A stretch of DNA of 64,000 bases from Prochlorococcus marinus str. MIT 0912 (lineage in GTDB: Bacteria; Cyanobacteriota; Cyanobacteriia; PCC-6307; Cyanobiaceae). This document shows, in pieces, positions 27,319-36,581 of this stretch. The notes under the pieces were generated by a model that had not been told where the DNA came from, ran no database searches, and was given only the letters and a program-made list of their open reading frames with translations. A program made the translations under genes and the position numbers. Where the stretch lies: NCBI RefSeq assembly GCF_027359595.1, contig NZ_CP114783.1, positions 1,736,001 to 1,800,000 on the forward strand, written 5' to 3'. Position 1 is the stretch's first letter; the number at the start of each line of letters is the position of its first letter.

Positions 27319-29130
27319 ATGACTAATGTTCCCATTTCTCGTCTGAGGAACTTCTGCATAATTGCACATATTGACCATGGTAAATCAACCTTGGCAGATA
27401 GGCTTCTTCAGGACACTGGGACTGTCTCTTCTAGGGACATGCAAGAACAATTTTTGGATAATATGGACCTTGAGAGAGAGAGAGGGATAACTATAAAATT
27501 ACAAGCAGCCCGGATGAATTATAAAGCTGATGATGGAGAGGAATATGTCTTGAATTTGATTGATACTCCTGGTCATGTTGATTTTTCTTATGAGGTGAGT
27601 AGATCATTGCAGGCTTGTGAAGGTGCCTTGCTGGTTGTTGATGCTAGTCAAGGAGTTGAAGCCCAAACTTTGGCGAATGTTTATCTTGCTTTGGAAAATG
27701 ATTTAGAAATTATTCCTGTTCTCAATAAAGTTGATTTACCTGGTGCTGATCCTGAAAAAATAAAAAATGAGATTGAATCAATTATTGGTTTAGATACATC
27801 TAAGGCGATTTGCTGTTCTGCTAAAACAGGGGTTGGCATTCCACAAATACTGCAAGCAGTTGTAGATAGAATACCTTCACCTAAAGATAATACTGGTCAA
27901 GCTACAAAGGCACTTATCTTTGATTCTTATTACGACCCTTATAGAGGGGTAATTGTATATTTCAGAATCATGAGTGGTGGCATAAGTAAGAAAGACAAAG
28001 TCTTACTTATGGCTAGTAAAAAAAGTTATGAGTTAGATGAAATAGGTGTTATGGCTCCTGATCAAGTAAAGGTAAACTCTCTTCATGCAGGTGAGGTTGG
28101 ATATTTAGCTGCATCAATTAAAGCAGTTGCTGATGCAAGAGTCGGGGATACGATCACGTTGCAGGATAGACCTGCTGATGAAGCTTTACCAGGTTATACC
28201 GAAGCTAAGCCAATGGTTTTTTGTGGGTTGTTCCCCACGGATGCAGACCAATACCCAGATCTAAGGGAGGCTTTAGATAAATTACAGCTATCCGATGCTG
28301 CATTGAAATATGAACCTGAAACAAGTAGTGCAATGGGATTTGGCTTTCGTTGTGGATTCTTGGGTTTATTGCATATGGAAATTGTTCAAGAGCGTTTAGA
28401 GCGTGAATATGATTTGGATTTAATTGTTACTGCACCCTCAGTTATTTATAAAGTAAAAATGACTGATGGAGAAGTTTTGATGATCGATAATCCAGCTACA
28501 CTTCCAGACCCTCAAAAACGTGAAACCATAGAAGAACCTTACGTCAGAATGGAAATTTATGCTCCTAATGATTACAACGGAACTTTGATGGGACTTTGTC
28601 AGGACAGAAGAGGAGATTTTATTGATATGAAGTACATAACAACTGACCGAGTTACTCTTATTTATGAAATACCCCTAGCAGAAGTAGTCACCGACTTCTT
28701 TGATCAGATGAAAAGCAGAACTAAGGGATATGCTTCGATGGAATATCACTTAATTGGTTATCGAGAAAATGATTTAGTTAGATTAGACGTTTTAATTAAT
28801 TCAGAGCGAGCAGACCCTTTAACGACAATTGTTCATAAAGATAATGCTTATGGTGTAGGGAAAGGACTTGTTGAGAAATTAAAAGAACTTATTCCAAAAC
28901 AGCAATTTAAGATTCCTTTACAGGCTTCAATTGGGAGTCGAATTATTGCAAGTGAAGGTATTAGTGCTTTACGAAAAGATGTTTTGTCCAAATGCTATGG
29001 GGGTGATATCTCTAGAAAAAAGAAATTGTTGAAAAAACAGGCAAAAGGGAAAAAAAGAATGAAGTCTATGGGGAAAGTAGATGTTCCCCAAGAGGCTTTT
29101 ATGGCAGTCTTGAAATTAAATAATGAATAA
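27319..29130 (+). CDS. lepA: elongation factor 4 (LepA)
   Basis: LepA is a ribosome-associated GTPase related to EF-G that acts on stalled or assembling ribosomes. The 603-aa product has [15 protein letters not shown] (G1), RERGITIK (G2), DTPGHVDFS (G3), NKVDLPGA (G4) and CSAKTG (G5), then EF-G-like domains II, III and V, and the LepA-specific C-terminal domain ending with [18 protein letters not shown], which is the diagnostic end. Full length. It precedes a convergent micro-ORF with 15 bases between their stops. Confidence 0.98.
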   Translation: MTNVPISRLRNFCIIAHIDHGKSTLADRLLQDTGTVSSRDMQEQFLDNMDLERERGITIKLQAARMNYKADDGEEYVLNLIDTPGHVDFSYEVSRSLQACEGALLVVDASQGVEAQTLANVYLALENDLEIIPVLNKVDLPGADPEKIKNEIESIIGLDTSKAICCSAKTGVGIPQILQAVVDRIPSPKDNTGQATKALIFDSYYDPYRGVIVYFRIMSGGISKKDKVLLMASKKSYELDEIGVMAPDQVKVNSLHAGEVGYLAASIKAVADARVGDTITLQDRPADEALPGYTEAKPMVFCGLFPTDADQYPDLREALDKLQLSDAALKYEPETSSAMGFGFRCGFLGLLHMEIVQERLEREYDLDLIVTAPSVIYKVKMTDGEVLMIDNPATLPDPQKRETIEEPYVRMEIYAPNDYNGTLMGLCQDRRGDFIDMKYITTDRVTLIYEIPLAEVVTDFFDQMKSRTKGYASMEYHLIGYRENDLVRLDVLINSERADPLTTIVHKDNAYGVGKGLVEKLKELIPKQQFKIPLQASIGSRIIASEGISALRKDVLSKCYGGDISRKKKLLKKQAKGKKRMKSMGKVDVPQEAFMAVLKLNNE

Positions 29131-29145
29131 TAGATATTTTATGAT

Positions 29146-29313
29146 CTATGTTTGTTTTGTGTAGTTTATCTCACTTGAATTATTTATAAACATTGAGACT
29201 TCTTGATTACCTTTGTCTTTTGTTAGGTTTGTCCATATAAAACCTATAATTATTAATGCTGCAATGGTGATTGAGAGCTCCCCTACGGTGAGACCATCAT
29301 TTTTAAAATGCAT
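29146..29313 (-). CDS. 55-aa pilin-like peptide
   Basis: A short minus-strand frame from ATG at 29311-29313 encodes MHFKNDGLTVGELSITIAAL, with the hydrophobic stretch running to about residue 28, then a polar tail. The N-terminus mimics a type IV prepilin: short basic leader, Gly, then a hydrophobic helix with Glu at position +5 after the Gly (G7; L8 to E12). It lacks any globular pilin domain. I recall similar short proteins in picocyanobacteria but cannot verify this. It is divergent from the DppC-type permease and convergent with lepA. Could be a pseudopilin-like subunit or a membrane peptide of unrelated function. Confidence 0.6.
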   Translation of the reverse strand: MHFKNDGLTVGELSITIAALIIIGFIWTNLTKDKGNQEVSMFINNSSEINYTKQT

Positions 29314-29404
29314 CTTAAACTGTATGTATTGCTTTATTTAAGCAATTTTTTTTTTAATTTCTACCTTTTACAGCTAAATTTAATTAGGTTTTCTTATTTG
29401 ATCA

Positions 29405-30262
29405 TTGAATCTGAGAGATTTTTTAAGACGAAAGAACTTGTCGACACGGTTATTGTTTGTTGGGCTGATGATTTTGTTTGTATATATAGGTATCTCTATT
29501 TTTATGCCACTATTAATATCTTTAAAGATTGTACCTAATGGTGAACTTGGGTTAGGGAACCCGATTTTTTCAGCTCCATCCATAGATCACTGGTGTGGAA
29601 CAGATCGACTAGGAAGAGATGTTTGTATTAGAACTTTGGCTGCGAGTGGGGTTGCATTACAGGTCGTTTTCGTTGCGGTATCTCTTGCTGTTCTGATAGG
29701 TATACTTTTAGGACTTTTAAGTGGCTACATTGGCGGGCTTTTGGATAGGATTTTAGTCCTTTTCATGGATACTCTTTATACCATCCCTGTGCTCCTCCTT
29801 TCTGTGGTGATGGCATTTTTATTGGGTAGAGGTATTTTAAATGCCTCAATAGCATTATGTGTTGTTTATATTCCTCAATACTTCCGACTCGTTAGAAACC
29901 AAACTTCACAGGTTAAATCAGAACTTTATATTGAGGCAGCCATATCATTGGGAGCATCCCCACTTTGGGTGATAAGAAAGTATCTTCTTAAAAATGTTCT
30001 TACTTCTATTCCTGTGGTCTTAACACTTAATGCTGCCGATGCTGTATTGGTTCTTGGAGGATTGGGATTCCTTGGATTAGGTCTCCCAGAGAATATTCCA
30101 GAATGGGGAAGCGATTTAAATATGGCATTAGTTGCATTGCCAACTGGTATCTGGTGGACAGCGATTTATCCTGGTATGGCTATGTTCGTTTTAGTGTTAG
30201 GTTTATCTTTTATTGGAGAAGGTTTAGAGAAATTTATAAGTGAAAATAGTTTGCATAATTAA
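29405..30262 (+). CDS. ABC transporter permease, DppC/OppC type
   Basis: A 285-aa inner-membrane permease. Seen: an N-terminal helix (about 15-40), a periplasmic segment with HWCGTDRLGRDVCIRTL (the GTDxxGRD motif of DppC/OppC permeases), five further helices, and the cytoplasmic EAA loop YIEAAISLGASPLWVIRKY that contacts the ATPase. GLGFLGLGLPENIPEWG is also characteristic. The substrate (peptide, nickel or other) is not predictable. No DppB, ATPase or binding protein is encoded nearby. Start is TTG at 29405. Confidence 0.88.
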   Translation: MNLRDFLRRKNLSTRLLFVGLMILFVYIGISIFMPLLISLKIVPNGELGLGNPIFSAPSIDHWCGTDRLGRDVCIRTLAASGVALQVVFVAVSLAVLIGILLGLLSGYIGGLLDRILVLFMDTLYTIPVLLLSVVMAFLLGRGILNASIALCVVYIPQYFRLVRNQTSQVKSELYIEAAISLGASPLWVIRKYLLKNVLTSIPVVLTLNAADAVLVLGGLGFLGLGLPENIPEWGSDLNMALVALPTGIWWTAIYPGMAMFVLVLGLSFIGEGLEKFISENSLHN

Positions 30263-30283
30263 ATCATACTTGAGGTTTGGAAT

Positions 30284-30973
30284 TTAATATCTCATTTTTT
30301 CTGTTCTTGGGAGATCATCTATAATTTCACCTTTTTCATTAAGTTCTGGATATTTTCTTCCTTCATTCTTGCACCATTGAGAAACCTCGGGGTAAGCCCA
30401 CTCGAAGATCTTTTCTTTATATGTTTCTTGGCTCATACCTTCTCCAGATTCAGGAATTATATTGGCTACTTGTCGTTGTCTTATTGCTTCAAATAATAGT
30501 GCGGATGCTGCGACTGATACATTCAATGACTCGACCATGCCTCTCATTGGAATATGAATGTGCTCATCCACTAGGCTGGCTGCTTCTTCGCTAATACCCC
30601 ATTTTTCGGCACCTAGTACAAATGCTGTTGGCCCCTTGAAATCACATTTTCTGTAGTCAATTGATTTGGGATTCAAGTTCGTTCCGAATAATTTAAACCC
30701 TTTATCTTTAAGAACTTTGACTGCCTCGGTGGTTTCCTTATATTGGTTTATTTTGACCCATTTTTGGCTTCCTTGAGCGGTGCTATTAAACGTTAGAAAT
30801 TTCTCTTTGTTGAATATTGCATTAGCTTCAAGAACACCAACAGCATCACAACTTCTTATTATGGCTGAGAGATTATGAGGCTTTTCAACATTCTCAATTA
30901 AGACAGTGAGATTTGAAATTCTTTTGTTTAGGACTGATTTTAGTCGCTCAAAACGTCTAGGTAAGACAGGCAT
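30284..30973 (-). CDS. trmH: tRNA (guanosine-18-2'-O)-methyltransferase
   Basis: TrmH is a SPOUT-class enzyme that methylates the ribose of G18 in the tRNA D-loop. The 229-aa product has LTVLIENVEKPHNLSAIIRS (motif 1), DAVGV, FVLGAEKWGISEEAA (motif 2) and IPMRGMVESLNVSVAASALL (motif 3, forming the trefoil knot and SAM site). The C-terminal extension after residue 170 is typical of TrmH rather than RlmB. Convergent with the DppC-type permease, 21 bases apart. Upstream it faces the porin terminator region with a gap of about 125 bases in which I see nothing else. Confidence 0.92.
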   Translation of the reverse strand: MPVLPRRFERLKSVLNKRISNLTVLIENVEKPHNLSAIIRSCDAVGVLEANAIFNKEKFLTFNSTAQGSQKWVKINQYKETTEAVKVLKDKGFKLFGTNLNPKSIDYRKCDFKGPTAFVLGAEKWGISEEAASLVDEHIHIPMRGMVESLNVSVAASALLFEAIRQRQVANIIPESGEGMSQETYKEKIFEWAYPEVSQWCKNEGRKYPELNEKGEIIDDLPRTEKMRY

Positions 30974-31099
30974 TTCTAATTATTCATAGAACAGTTAGTT
31001 CTTTTTGATGAGGATAGTAGGAAATTGAGTTTAATTGATTATGAAAAGCTAAATTAAATAACTTATTTTAATCAAAAACAATTAATCAAAATATCACAT

Positions 31100-31140
31100 A
31101 AATAAAAGGCTCCTGTCCATTGGACAGAAGCCTTTTATTT
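31100..31140. terminator. strong hairpin terminator of the porin gene
   Basis: Nineteen-base arms at 31100-31118 and 31122-31140, with one mismatch and a 3-base loop, are flanked by A-runs on one side and T-runs on the other, so it could act in both directions. It lies 30 bases after the porin stop. Confidence 0.85.
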
Positions 31141-31170
31141 AATTTGAGAGTGTTTTGATTTCTAGTAAAT

Positions 31171-32184
31171 TTAGAAGCTAAACACTGTTTCAACAACAAC
31201 ACCAGAGTCGTCATCACCAGCACCTGTATCTTCTACTGTGAAGAAACCAGGAGTGATTGTAACGCTGTCGTTCACTGCATAGGTGTAAGAAACTTCAAAT
31301 CCTGTTCTATCAAAAGTATCGCTTCCATCAACATCAGTTGAATTGTAAGCAGCACTTAATGTTCCAGGACCTACTTCATAGTCGACACCAACGAAAAAGT
31401 CAGTTTCGTCTTTAGCTGTTCCTTCTGGATCCTTTGTGTCGTAAGCAACGCTGATAGTTGCTGGGATGGACTCAGGGCTGTAATAGATACCGCCACCAAA
31501 TGTGTCGTAACCAGTTGTTCCAGCTTCACCGTCGTTGGAAGCGATTACAAGACCACCACCAAATCCGTCACCGTTGTAGCCAAGGGTTACAGTTGTTACG
31601 TCATCACCATTGTCACCACCGATTCCTACTGTTGAATCAGCACCACCAACAGAAACGAAGCTAGCAGAAGCAACTACGCCGTTGTCATTAGAGTAAGCAA
31701 CACCAATTCCAGGACCAGTTTCGCTACCAGCCAAAGAGTAAGGCATGCTGCCTAGTCTGAAAGCATCTGAGTAAGCAGAAGTTGTTGCTGCAACAACATC
31801 ATCTTGGTCAACCAAAGGACCAGCTGTTACTGAAAGATCGCCTACAGGGAATGCGTAGTAAAGAGATGAAACTGTTAGAGCACCTGTTCCTGTTTCAGCA
31901 CTATCCATGCTTGCTAAAGGACCACTTGCATTACCAGTAATGATTCCAGCTGTAAATAGGTCTTCGCCAGTGAAGCTAGTATTGATGTCAAGGCCATATG
32001 CATATTGCATATAAAGCTCTTCTGACTTGTCATCTGTTCCGCCGTCGGCAACAGAACCAACAGTGAAAACAGCAGTACCAGAAAGAGTAGTAGTTGATGT
32101 AAATGCAGAATCAGCATTAGCTGCAACTGGAGCCATAAGGCCTAGAGCTGCAGGAGCTACTAATAAACGTTGAAAAAGCTTCAT
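31171..32184 (-). CDS. outer-membrane porin-like beta-barrel without SLH domain
   Basis: A 337-aa secreted protein. The signal peptide MKLFQRLLVAPAALGLMAPV ends in VAANADS, the cleavage style of picocyanobacterial porins. The mature part is acidic, Gly/Thr/Asp/Ser-rich, with repeated short amphipathic strands (for example LSAAYNSTDV, FFVGVDYEVG) and ends in VVVETVFSF, a C-terminal Phe typical of outer-membrane barrels. Known SomA/SomB porins carry an SLH domain after the signal; none is seen here. The ATG at 32184 is preceded by gagga at proper spacing, so the upstream in-frame ATG is not the start. Likely abundant, with its own terminator. Permeant is unknown. Confidence 0.75.
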   Translation of the reverse strand: MKLFQRLLVAPAALGLMAPVAANADSAFTSTTTLSGTAVFTVGSVADGGTDDKSEELYMQYAYGLDINTSFTGEDLFTAGIITGNASGPLASMDSAETGTGALTVSSLYYAFPVGDLSVTAGPLVDQDDVVAATTSAYSDAFRLGSMPYSLAGSETGPGIGVAYSNDNGVVASASFVSVGGADSTVGIGGDNGDDVTTVTLGYNGDGFGGGLVIASNDGEAGTTGYDTFGGGIYYSPESIPATISVAYDTKDPEGTAKDETDFFVGVDYEVGPGTLSAAYNSTDVDGSDTFDRTGFEVSYTYAVNDSVTITPGFFTVEDTGAGDDDSGVVVETVFSF

Positions 32185-32375
32185 CGTGTCCTCACACATT
32201 AAAGAAGTTGCTCCAAGAATAACTCTGTTAACAAGAGGTTAAAAGTATCTTATGTTACACCTCTTAGGCTGGACTAGGGGAGGCCTTTCCTTTGAAAGTG
32301 ATTGCAGTAAAAGACTTCCTGGTATTTTCGCGCTAATATTATTTCATTGATATTTTACGTTTCAGTATAAAATGT

Positions 32376-33722
32376 TTGCTTTTGAATAAACATCTGTCTG
32401 CAATGAAAGGCTTAGAGGCAAGAAAAGCTGCTTTGGAGGTTATTCAAGCTGCTGGTGGAGGAGCCTTTGCTGATGTGGCTTTGGAGAGGGTCTTTAATCT
32501 TTATTCATTTAAGCCGATAGATAAAGCCTTGATAACAGAGCTTTCTTATGGCGCAATTCGTCAAAGATATTTTTTGGATCACTGGATAGATTTTTTAGGA
32601 AAAGTACCAGCCAAAAAACAACCTCCGCTATTGAGATGGTTATTGCATCTTGGGCTTTATCAAATTTTAAAAATGGAGCGAATACCTCCAGCTGCTGCGA
32701 TTAACACAACTGTTGAACTTACAAAAAATCTTAGTTTGTCAAAGCTAGCTCCTGTGGTAAATGGTATTTTGCGATCGGCTCTTCGTAGTAAGGAGAAAAA
32801 TCTCCAACCACCTAAATCAAAGAAGCCGAGTTTAGAATTAGCTAAAAATGAGTCAATACCTGTTTGGTTCGCAGAGGAATTGATTGCTTGGAGGGGATTT
32901 AAAGATGCTAATAAGATTGCGCAAGCATTCAACAGTGTTAGCCCCATTGATATAAGAGTGAATAAATTACGTGCAGAGAGAAAAGATGTAAAAGAAATTT
33001 TTGATTCTTTCGGTATTAAAACCCAATTGATCCCAGGGTGCCCTTATGGATTGGAAGTCCCTGCTGGTGGGGGTGAGCCTAAAAAATGGCCGGGTTATGA
33101 AGAAGGAAAATGGAGTGTTCAAGATAGATCATCACAGCTAATCGCTCCATCATTAGGGGCTTTGCCTGGAGAAAAAATTCTTGATGCTTGTGCCGCACCA
33201 GGTGGTAAATCAACACACATCGCTGAATTAATTAATAATGAGGGAAAGATTTGGTCTGTTGATAGATCATCACGAAGATCTCAAAAAATATTAGCTAACT
33301 CAGAGAGACTAGGGACTAAATGTTTGCAACTATTGGTTGCTGATTCTAATGAATTATTACTAAAACATCCTGAATGGGAAGGTTTTTTTGATCGTATACT
33401 TATTGATGCTCCCTGCTCTGGACTGGGTACTCTCGCTCGCCACCCTGATGCAAGATGGAGAATGAATCAAGATAATATACAGGAGCTTGTTTCTGTTCAA
33501 AGTCAGTTACTTAACGCCTTGGCGCCTTTATTGAAAAGAGGAGGCACATTGGTCTATTCCACTTGTACTATTCACCCTGATGAAAATTTTAATCAGATAA
33601 AAAAGTTTCTTCAATTAAAGGCTGAATTTATATTGGTTTATGAAAAACAAATATGGCCTGGAGAAAAAGCTAATGGGGATGGTTTTTATATTGCAGTTTT
33701 AAATAAATTTAAAAATAAATAA
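32376..33722 (+). CDS. rsmB: 16S rRNA m5C967 methyltransferase RsmB
   Basis: RsmB (Sun/Fmu) methylates C967 of 16S rRNA with SAM. The 448-aa product has an N-terminal NusB-like domain (LEARKAALEVIQAAGGGAFA to about residue 150), then SVQDRSSQLIAP, the SAM site LDACAAPGGKSTHIAEL, the DRILIDAPCSGLGTLARHPD motif with the PC catalytic cysteine, and LVYSTCTIHPDEN with the second cysteine. The ATG at 32403 (KGLEARKAAL) is a better start than the TTG at 32376. Divergent from the porin gene. Confidence 0.94.
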   Translation: MLLNKHLSAMKGLEARKAALEVIQAAGGGAFADVALERVFNLYSFKPIDKALITELSYGAIRQRYFLDHWIDFLGKVPAKKQPPLLRWLLHLGLYQILKMERIPPAAAINTTVELTKNLSLSKLAPVVNGILRSALRSKEKNLQPPKSKKPSLELAKNESIPVWFAEELIAWRGFKDANKIAQAFNSVSPIDIRVNKLRAERKDVKEIFDSFGIKTQLIPGCPYGLEVPAGGGEPKKWPGYEEGKWSVQDRSSQLIAPSLGALPGEKILDACAAPGGKSTHIAELINNEGKIWSVDRSSRRSQKILANSERLGTKCLQLLVADSNELLLKHPEWEGFFDRILIDAPCSGLGTLARHPDARWRMNQDNIQELVSVQSQLLNALAPLLKRGGTLVYSTCTIHPDENFNQIKKFLQLKAEFILVYEKQIWPGEKANGDGFYIAVLNKFKNK

Positions 33723-33783
33723 AAGATATAAATGAATGAAGCTTAAATATTTATCATTCTATTCTTAAATTTAATAATTAATT

Positions 33784-34734
33784 TTACAAACTAATCAGTG
33801 GACTATGACCTATGGCGATAGCCGTTACAAGCATTCCTAAAATTAGAAATGGTTGTGCGCTGGCTTGGTATTTAACATCAAAACTCAACGGATCACGTAA
33901 TAGCCATATGTCTTGGAAGGTTATTTGAGGGATTATGAGTAAAACCAGGATGACAGATGCAAGATGTTGTCCTATCGCTATCAAAACTATTACCATTGCT
34001 AGTTGAAAGATATCTATCATTCCTGCGCTAATGCGACTTGCATTCTTTATACCAAATACGACAGGGAGTGATTCAAGTCCAAGGCTTCTATCCCCTTCCA
34101 CACTTTTAAAATCGTTAATCACTGCAATGCCCAAGCCTGACAAACTGTAGGCAAGAGTAAGCAGTGAGGTTGTCCAAGTTAAATGTCCAAACAGAGCTTG
34201 TCCAGCCCACCATGGAAGAGCTATGTAGCTTGCACCAAGTGCATAATTTCCGAGCCAACCATTTTGTTTAAGTTTTAAAGGTGGCGCTGAGTAAATAAAG
34301 CTTACAAATGAACCTCCCAATGCAAGCAGAAGGACTGAAGGGATGGTGTGATGTGCCCATATATCTAATAAATAGGCAACTCCCAGACCAGCTATTAATA
34401 GAACCCAGATTTGACATTTAACTTGAAAAAGGGAAATAGCCCCAGAGGGTATTGGCCTATTGGGTTCATTTATTGCGTCTATTTCCCTATCAAAGTAATC
34501 ATTTATTGTTTGGGTGTATCCAGTTAAGAGCGGCCCGCTCATAAACATGCAACTTATTGAAGCAAAAACGTTGCTTAATTCCCAGTGGTAATTCCCACTA
34601 GCAGCTGCTCCACAAATTACTCCCCACAATAAAGGAATCCATGTAATGGGCTTCATTAATTGCAAACGAAGCTTCCAAATGTTTTTTGTTTCAGAACCTC
34701 CTTTTATTCCAAGGAGTTGCCTAGCATCACTCAC
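33784..34734 (-). CDS. chlG: chlorophyll synthase
   Basis: ChlG attaches the phytyl or geranylgeranyl chain to chlorophyllide, the last step of (divinyl-)chlorophyll synthesis. The 316-aa UbiA-family protein has about eight membrane helices and two Asp-rich prenyl-diphosphate motifs: TINDYFDREIDAINEPNRP near residue 90 and IAVINDFKSVEGDRSLG near residue 210. WVPLLWG-like WIPLLWGVICGAAASG is also typical of the (bacterio)chlorophyll synthase branch. Start ATG is 15 bases downstream of the petP stop, suggesting co-transcription with petP. Confidence 0.95.
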   Translation of the reverse strand: MSDARQLLGIKGGSETKNIWKLRLQLMKPITWIPLLWGVICGAAASGNYHWELSNVFASISCMFMSGPLLTGYTQTINDYFDREIDAINEPNRPIPSGAISLFQVKCQIWVLLIAGLGVAYLLDIWAHHTIPSVLLLALGGSFVSFIYSAPPLKLKQNGWLGNYALGASYIALPWWAGQALFGHLTWTTSLLTLAYSLSGLGIAVINDFKSVEGDRSLGLESLPVVFGIKNASRISAGMIDIFQLAMVIVLIAIGQHLASVILVLLIIPQITFQDIWLLRDPLSFDVKYQASAQPFLILGMLVTAIAIGHSPLISL

Positions 34735-34748
34735 TTTGTAATCTCGGG

Positions 34749-34967
34749 TTAAGAAACTTCATCTTCGAAGAACCAATTTTGGCTGCCATCTTTAAGTTTA
34801 AGCACCAAACCAATTCCTCTACCATCAGTCATTTTGTAATCCATTACTGTTCCTCTTGGATCTTCTGAAAGTTGCTTAATCAAATCAGAAGGTATGCGAT
34901 CACGAACTTGTTCAATATTAATTTTGATTTTTGATCCTATCCTAGTTAGGGAGGCTGGCTTGGCCAT
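34749..34967 (-). CDS. petP: cytochrome b6f-associated subunit PetP (DUF2862)
   Basis: PetP is a small peripheral subunit of the cyanobacterial cytochrome b6f complex. The product (72 aa from the ATG at 34967) has VRDRIPSDLIKQL, GTVMDYKMTDGRGIGLVLKL and the terminal WFFEDEV, the pattern of DUF2862, an SH3-like fold. An upstream in-frame ATG would add nine residues, but MAKPASLTRIG matches the usual start better. It lies directly before chlG and is divergent from hisF with about 54 bases between starts. Confidence 0.85.
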   Translation of the reverse strand: MAKPASLTRIGSKIKINIEQVRDRIPSDLIKQLSEDPRGTVMDYKMTDGRGIGLVLKLKDGSQNWFFEDEVS

Positions 34968-35021
34968 GGCATCAAAATGCTTAAGTCTGGGCAACCTTAA
35001 CAGTTCCTCTGTTTAAAAATC

Positions 35022-35792
35022 ATGGTTGCTTTAAGATTAATTCCTTGTCTTGATGTTTCAAACGGACGAGTAGTAAAGGGGGTTAATTTCGTTGGATTGC
35101 GTGATGCAGGCGACCCAGTTGAGTTGGGATGTAGATATAGCAAGGCTGGAGCGGATGAATTGGTCTTTCTTGACATAACAGCTACACACGAGAAAAGATC
35201 AACTTTGGTTGATATGGTTAGACGCACATCCGAAGCTGTAACGATTCCATTTACTGTTGGAGGAGGAATAAGTTCATTAAATGGAATAAATGAATTATTA
35301 AGAGCAGGCGCTGACAAAGTAAGTTTAAATTCAAGTGCTGTTAAGGACCCTTCCTTAATTTCTGAAGGGTCAAATTGTTTTGGTTCTCAATGTATTGTGG
35401 TTGCAATAGATGCAAAAAAGAACAAAATCATTCCTAATAAGTGGGACGTTTATGTAAGTGGTGGAAGAAAAAATACAGGTTTAGATGTGGTTGAATGGGC
35501 AGAAAAAGTATATGAATTTGGAGCAGGCGAAATTCTATTAACGTCTATGGACGGTGATGGGACTCAAAATGGTTATGACATAGAACTTACGAAATCTATT
35601 TCTGAGAAAGTTCCAATACCAGTAATAGCTTCTGGAGGGGCTGGTTGCTTGAGACACATTAAAGAGGCTTTTACTCTTGGGAAATCCTCAGCCGCTCTCT
35701 TGGCTTCCTTGTTACACGATGGACAATTAACTATTAGAGAAATAAAAGAATATTTAATTAAAGAGAATTTGCCCATAAGACCAATCGAATAA
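35022..35792 (+). CDS. hisF: imidazole glycerol phosphate synthase cyclase subunit
   Basis: HisF uses ammonia from HisH to close the imidazole ring in histidine synthesis. The 256-aa TIM barrel has the catalytic aspartates in [16 protein letters not shown] (near residue 10) and VVAIDAKKN (near 130), plus [32 protein letters not shown] and [10 protein letters not shown], which bind the two phosphates. Length is normal. Start is ATG. menG follows after 80 bases. Confidence 0.97.
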   Translation: MVALRLIPCLDVSNGRVVKGVNFVGLRDAGDPVELGCRYSKAGADELVFLDITATHEKRSTLVDMVRRTSEAVTIPFTVGGGISSLNGINELLRAGADKVSLNSSAVKDPSLISEGSNCFGSQCIVVAIDAKKNKIIPNKWDVYVSGGRKNTGLDVVEWAEKVYEFGAGEILLTSMDGDGTQNGYDIELTKSISEKVPIPVIASGGAGCLRHIKEAFTLGKSSAALLASLLHDGQLTIREIKEYLIKENLPIRPIE

Positions 35793-35872
35793 TAAATATT
35801 TTCATCAAAAGATGTATAAATTGAATCCAGCGTTAAAATTTCAGTGATAGTTTAGTATTTTTCTATATTTGT

Positions 35873-36571
35873 ATGAGGCCTGGTAATAATAAATCTATAG
35901 AGGAAATGTTTAACTCAATTTCTTCAAGATATGATTTTTTAAATGATATATTTAGTTTCGGATTACATAGGTTTTGGAAAAGAAAATTGTTGGATATTCT
36001 TAATCCGACTTTTGGAGAGAAATGGATAGATATTTGTTGTGGTACGGGAGATATGTCAATAATGTTGGCTAGATATATAAAAAGCTCTGAAAACATTATT
36101 GGAATAGATTCAGCTGCTCAAGCATTATTAGTAGCGAGAGAAAGATCTAAACAAAACTATTCTTCAATTGAATGGATAAATGGTGATGCTCTGGAGACAA
36201 ATCTTAAATCAGATCAATTTGATGGCGTTTTAATGGCCTATGGCTTAAGGAATCTTTCCAGTTCATTCGCTGGACTAAAAGAAGCTTTAAGGATTTTGAA
36301 ACCAGGTGGAAGAGCTGGAATTTTAGATTTTAGATCTTTTGAAGGACGTTGCATTCAAGGACTATTCCAAAAATTTTATTTAAGTTTTTATGTAGTTCCT
36401 ATTGCATCACTTTTTGGTTTAGGAAAAGAATATTCATACATAAAAAAAAGCTTAATTAACTTCCCTTCAGGCGAAAAACAAATTCATTTGGCACTTTCTG
36501 CGGGCTTTAAAAAAGCAAAATACCAAACTTTAGCAAATGGGCAAATGGGGATTTTATTACTTGAAGCGTAA
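35873..36571 (+). CDS. menG: demethylphylloquinone C-methyltransferase (UbiE/MenG)
   Basis: A 232-aa SAM methyltransferase. Seen: the UbiE/MenG signature YDFLNDIFSFGLHRFWKR, SAM site DICCGTGDMSIMLA, GDALE, the post-motif YGLRNLSS and LKPGGRAGILDFR. Cyanobacteria lack ubiquinone; the family member here methylates demethylphylloquinone for photosystem I. Length is normal. The stop is 10 bases from the convergent dciA stop. The 80-base gap before it is AT-rich with no evident signal beyond a possible promoter. Confidence 0.92.
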   Translation: MRPGNNKSIEEMFNSISSRYDFLNDIFSFGLHRFWKRKLLDILNPTFGEKWIDICCGTGDMSIMLARYIKSSENIIGIDSAAQALLVARERSKQNYSSIEWINGDALETNLKSDQFDGVLMAYGLRNLSSSFAGLKEALRILKPGGRAGILDFRSFEGRCIQGLFQKFYLSFYVVPIASLFGLGKEYSYIKKSLINFPSGEKQIHLALSAGFKKAKYQTLANGQMGILLLEA

Positions 36572-36581
36572 GGTGAATTGT

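Noticed and set aside
29308-29538. Plus-strand 76-aa frame before the DppC-type permease
   Set aside because: It overlaps the permease start in another frame, and its composition is that of AT-rich noncoding DNA.
31458-32126. Frames on both strands inside the porin gene
   Set aside because: Out-of-frame readings of a biased Gly/Thr/Asp-rich coding sequence.
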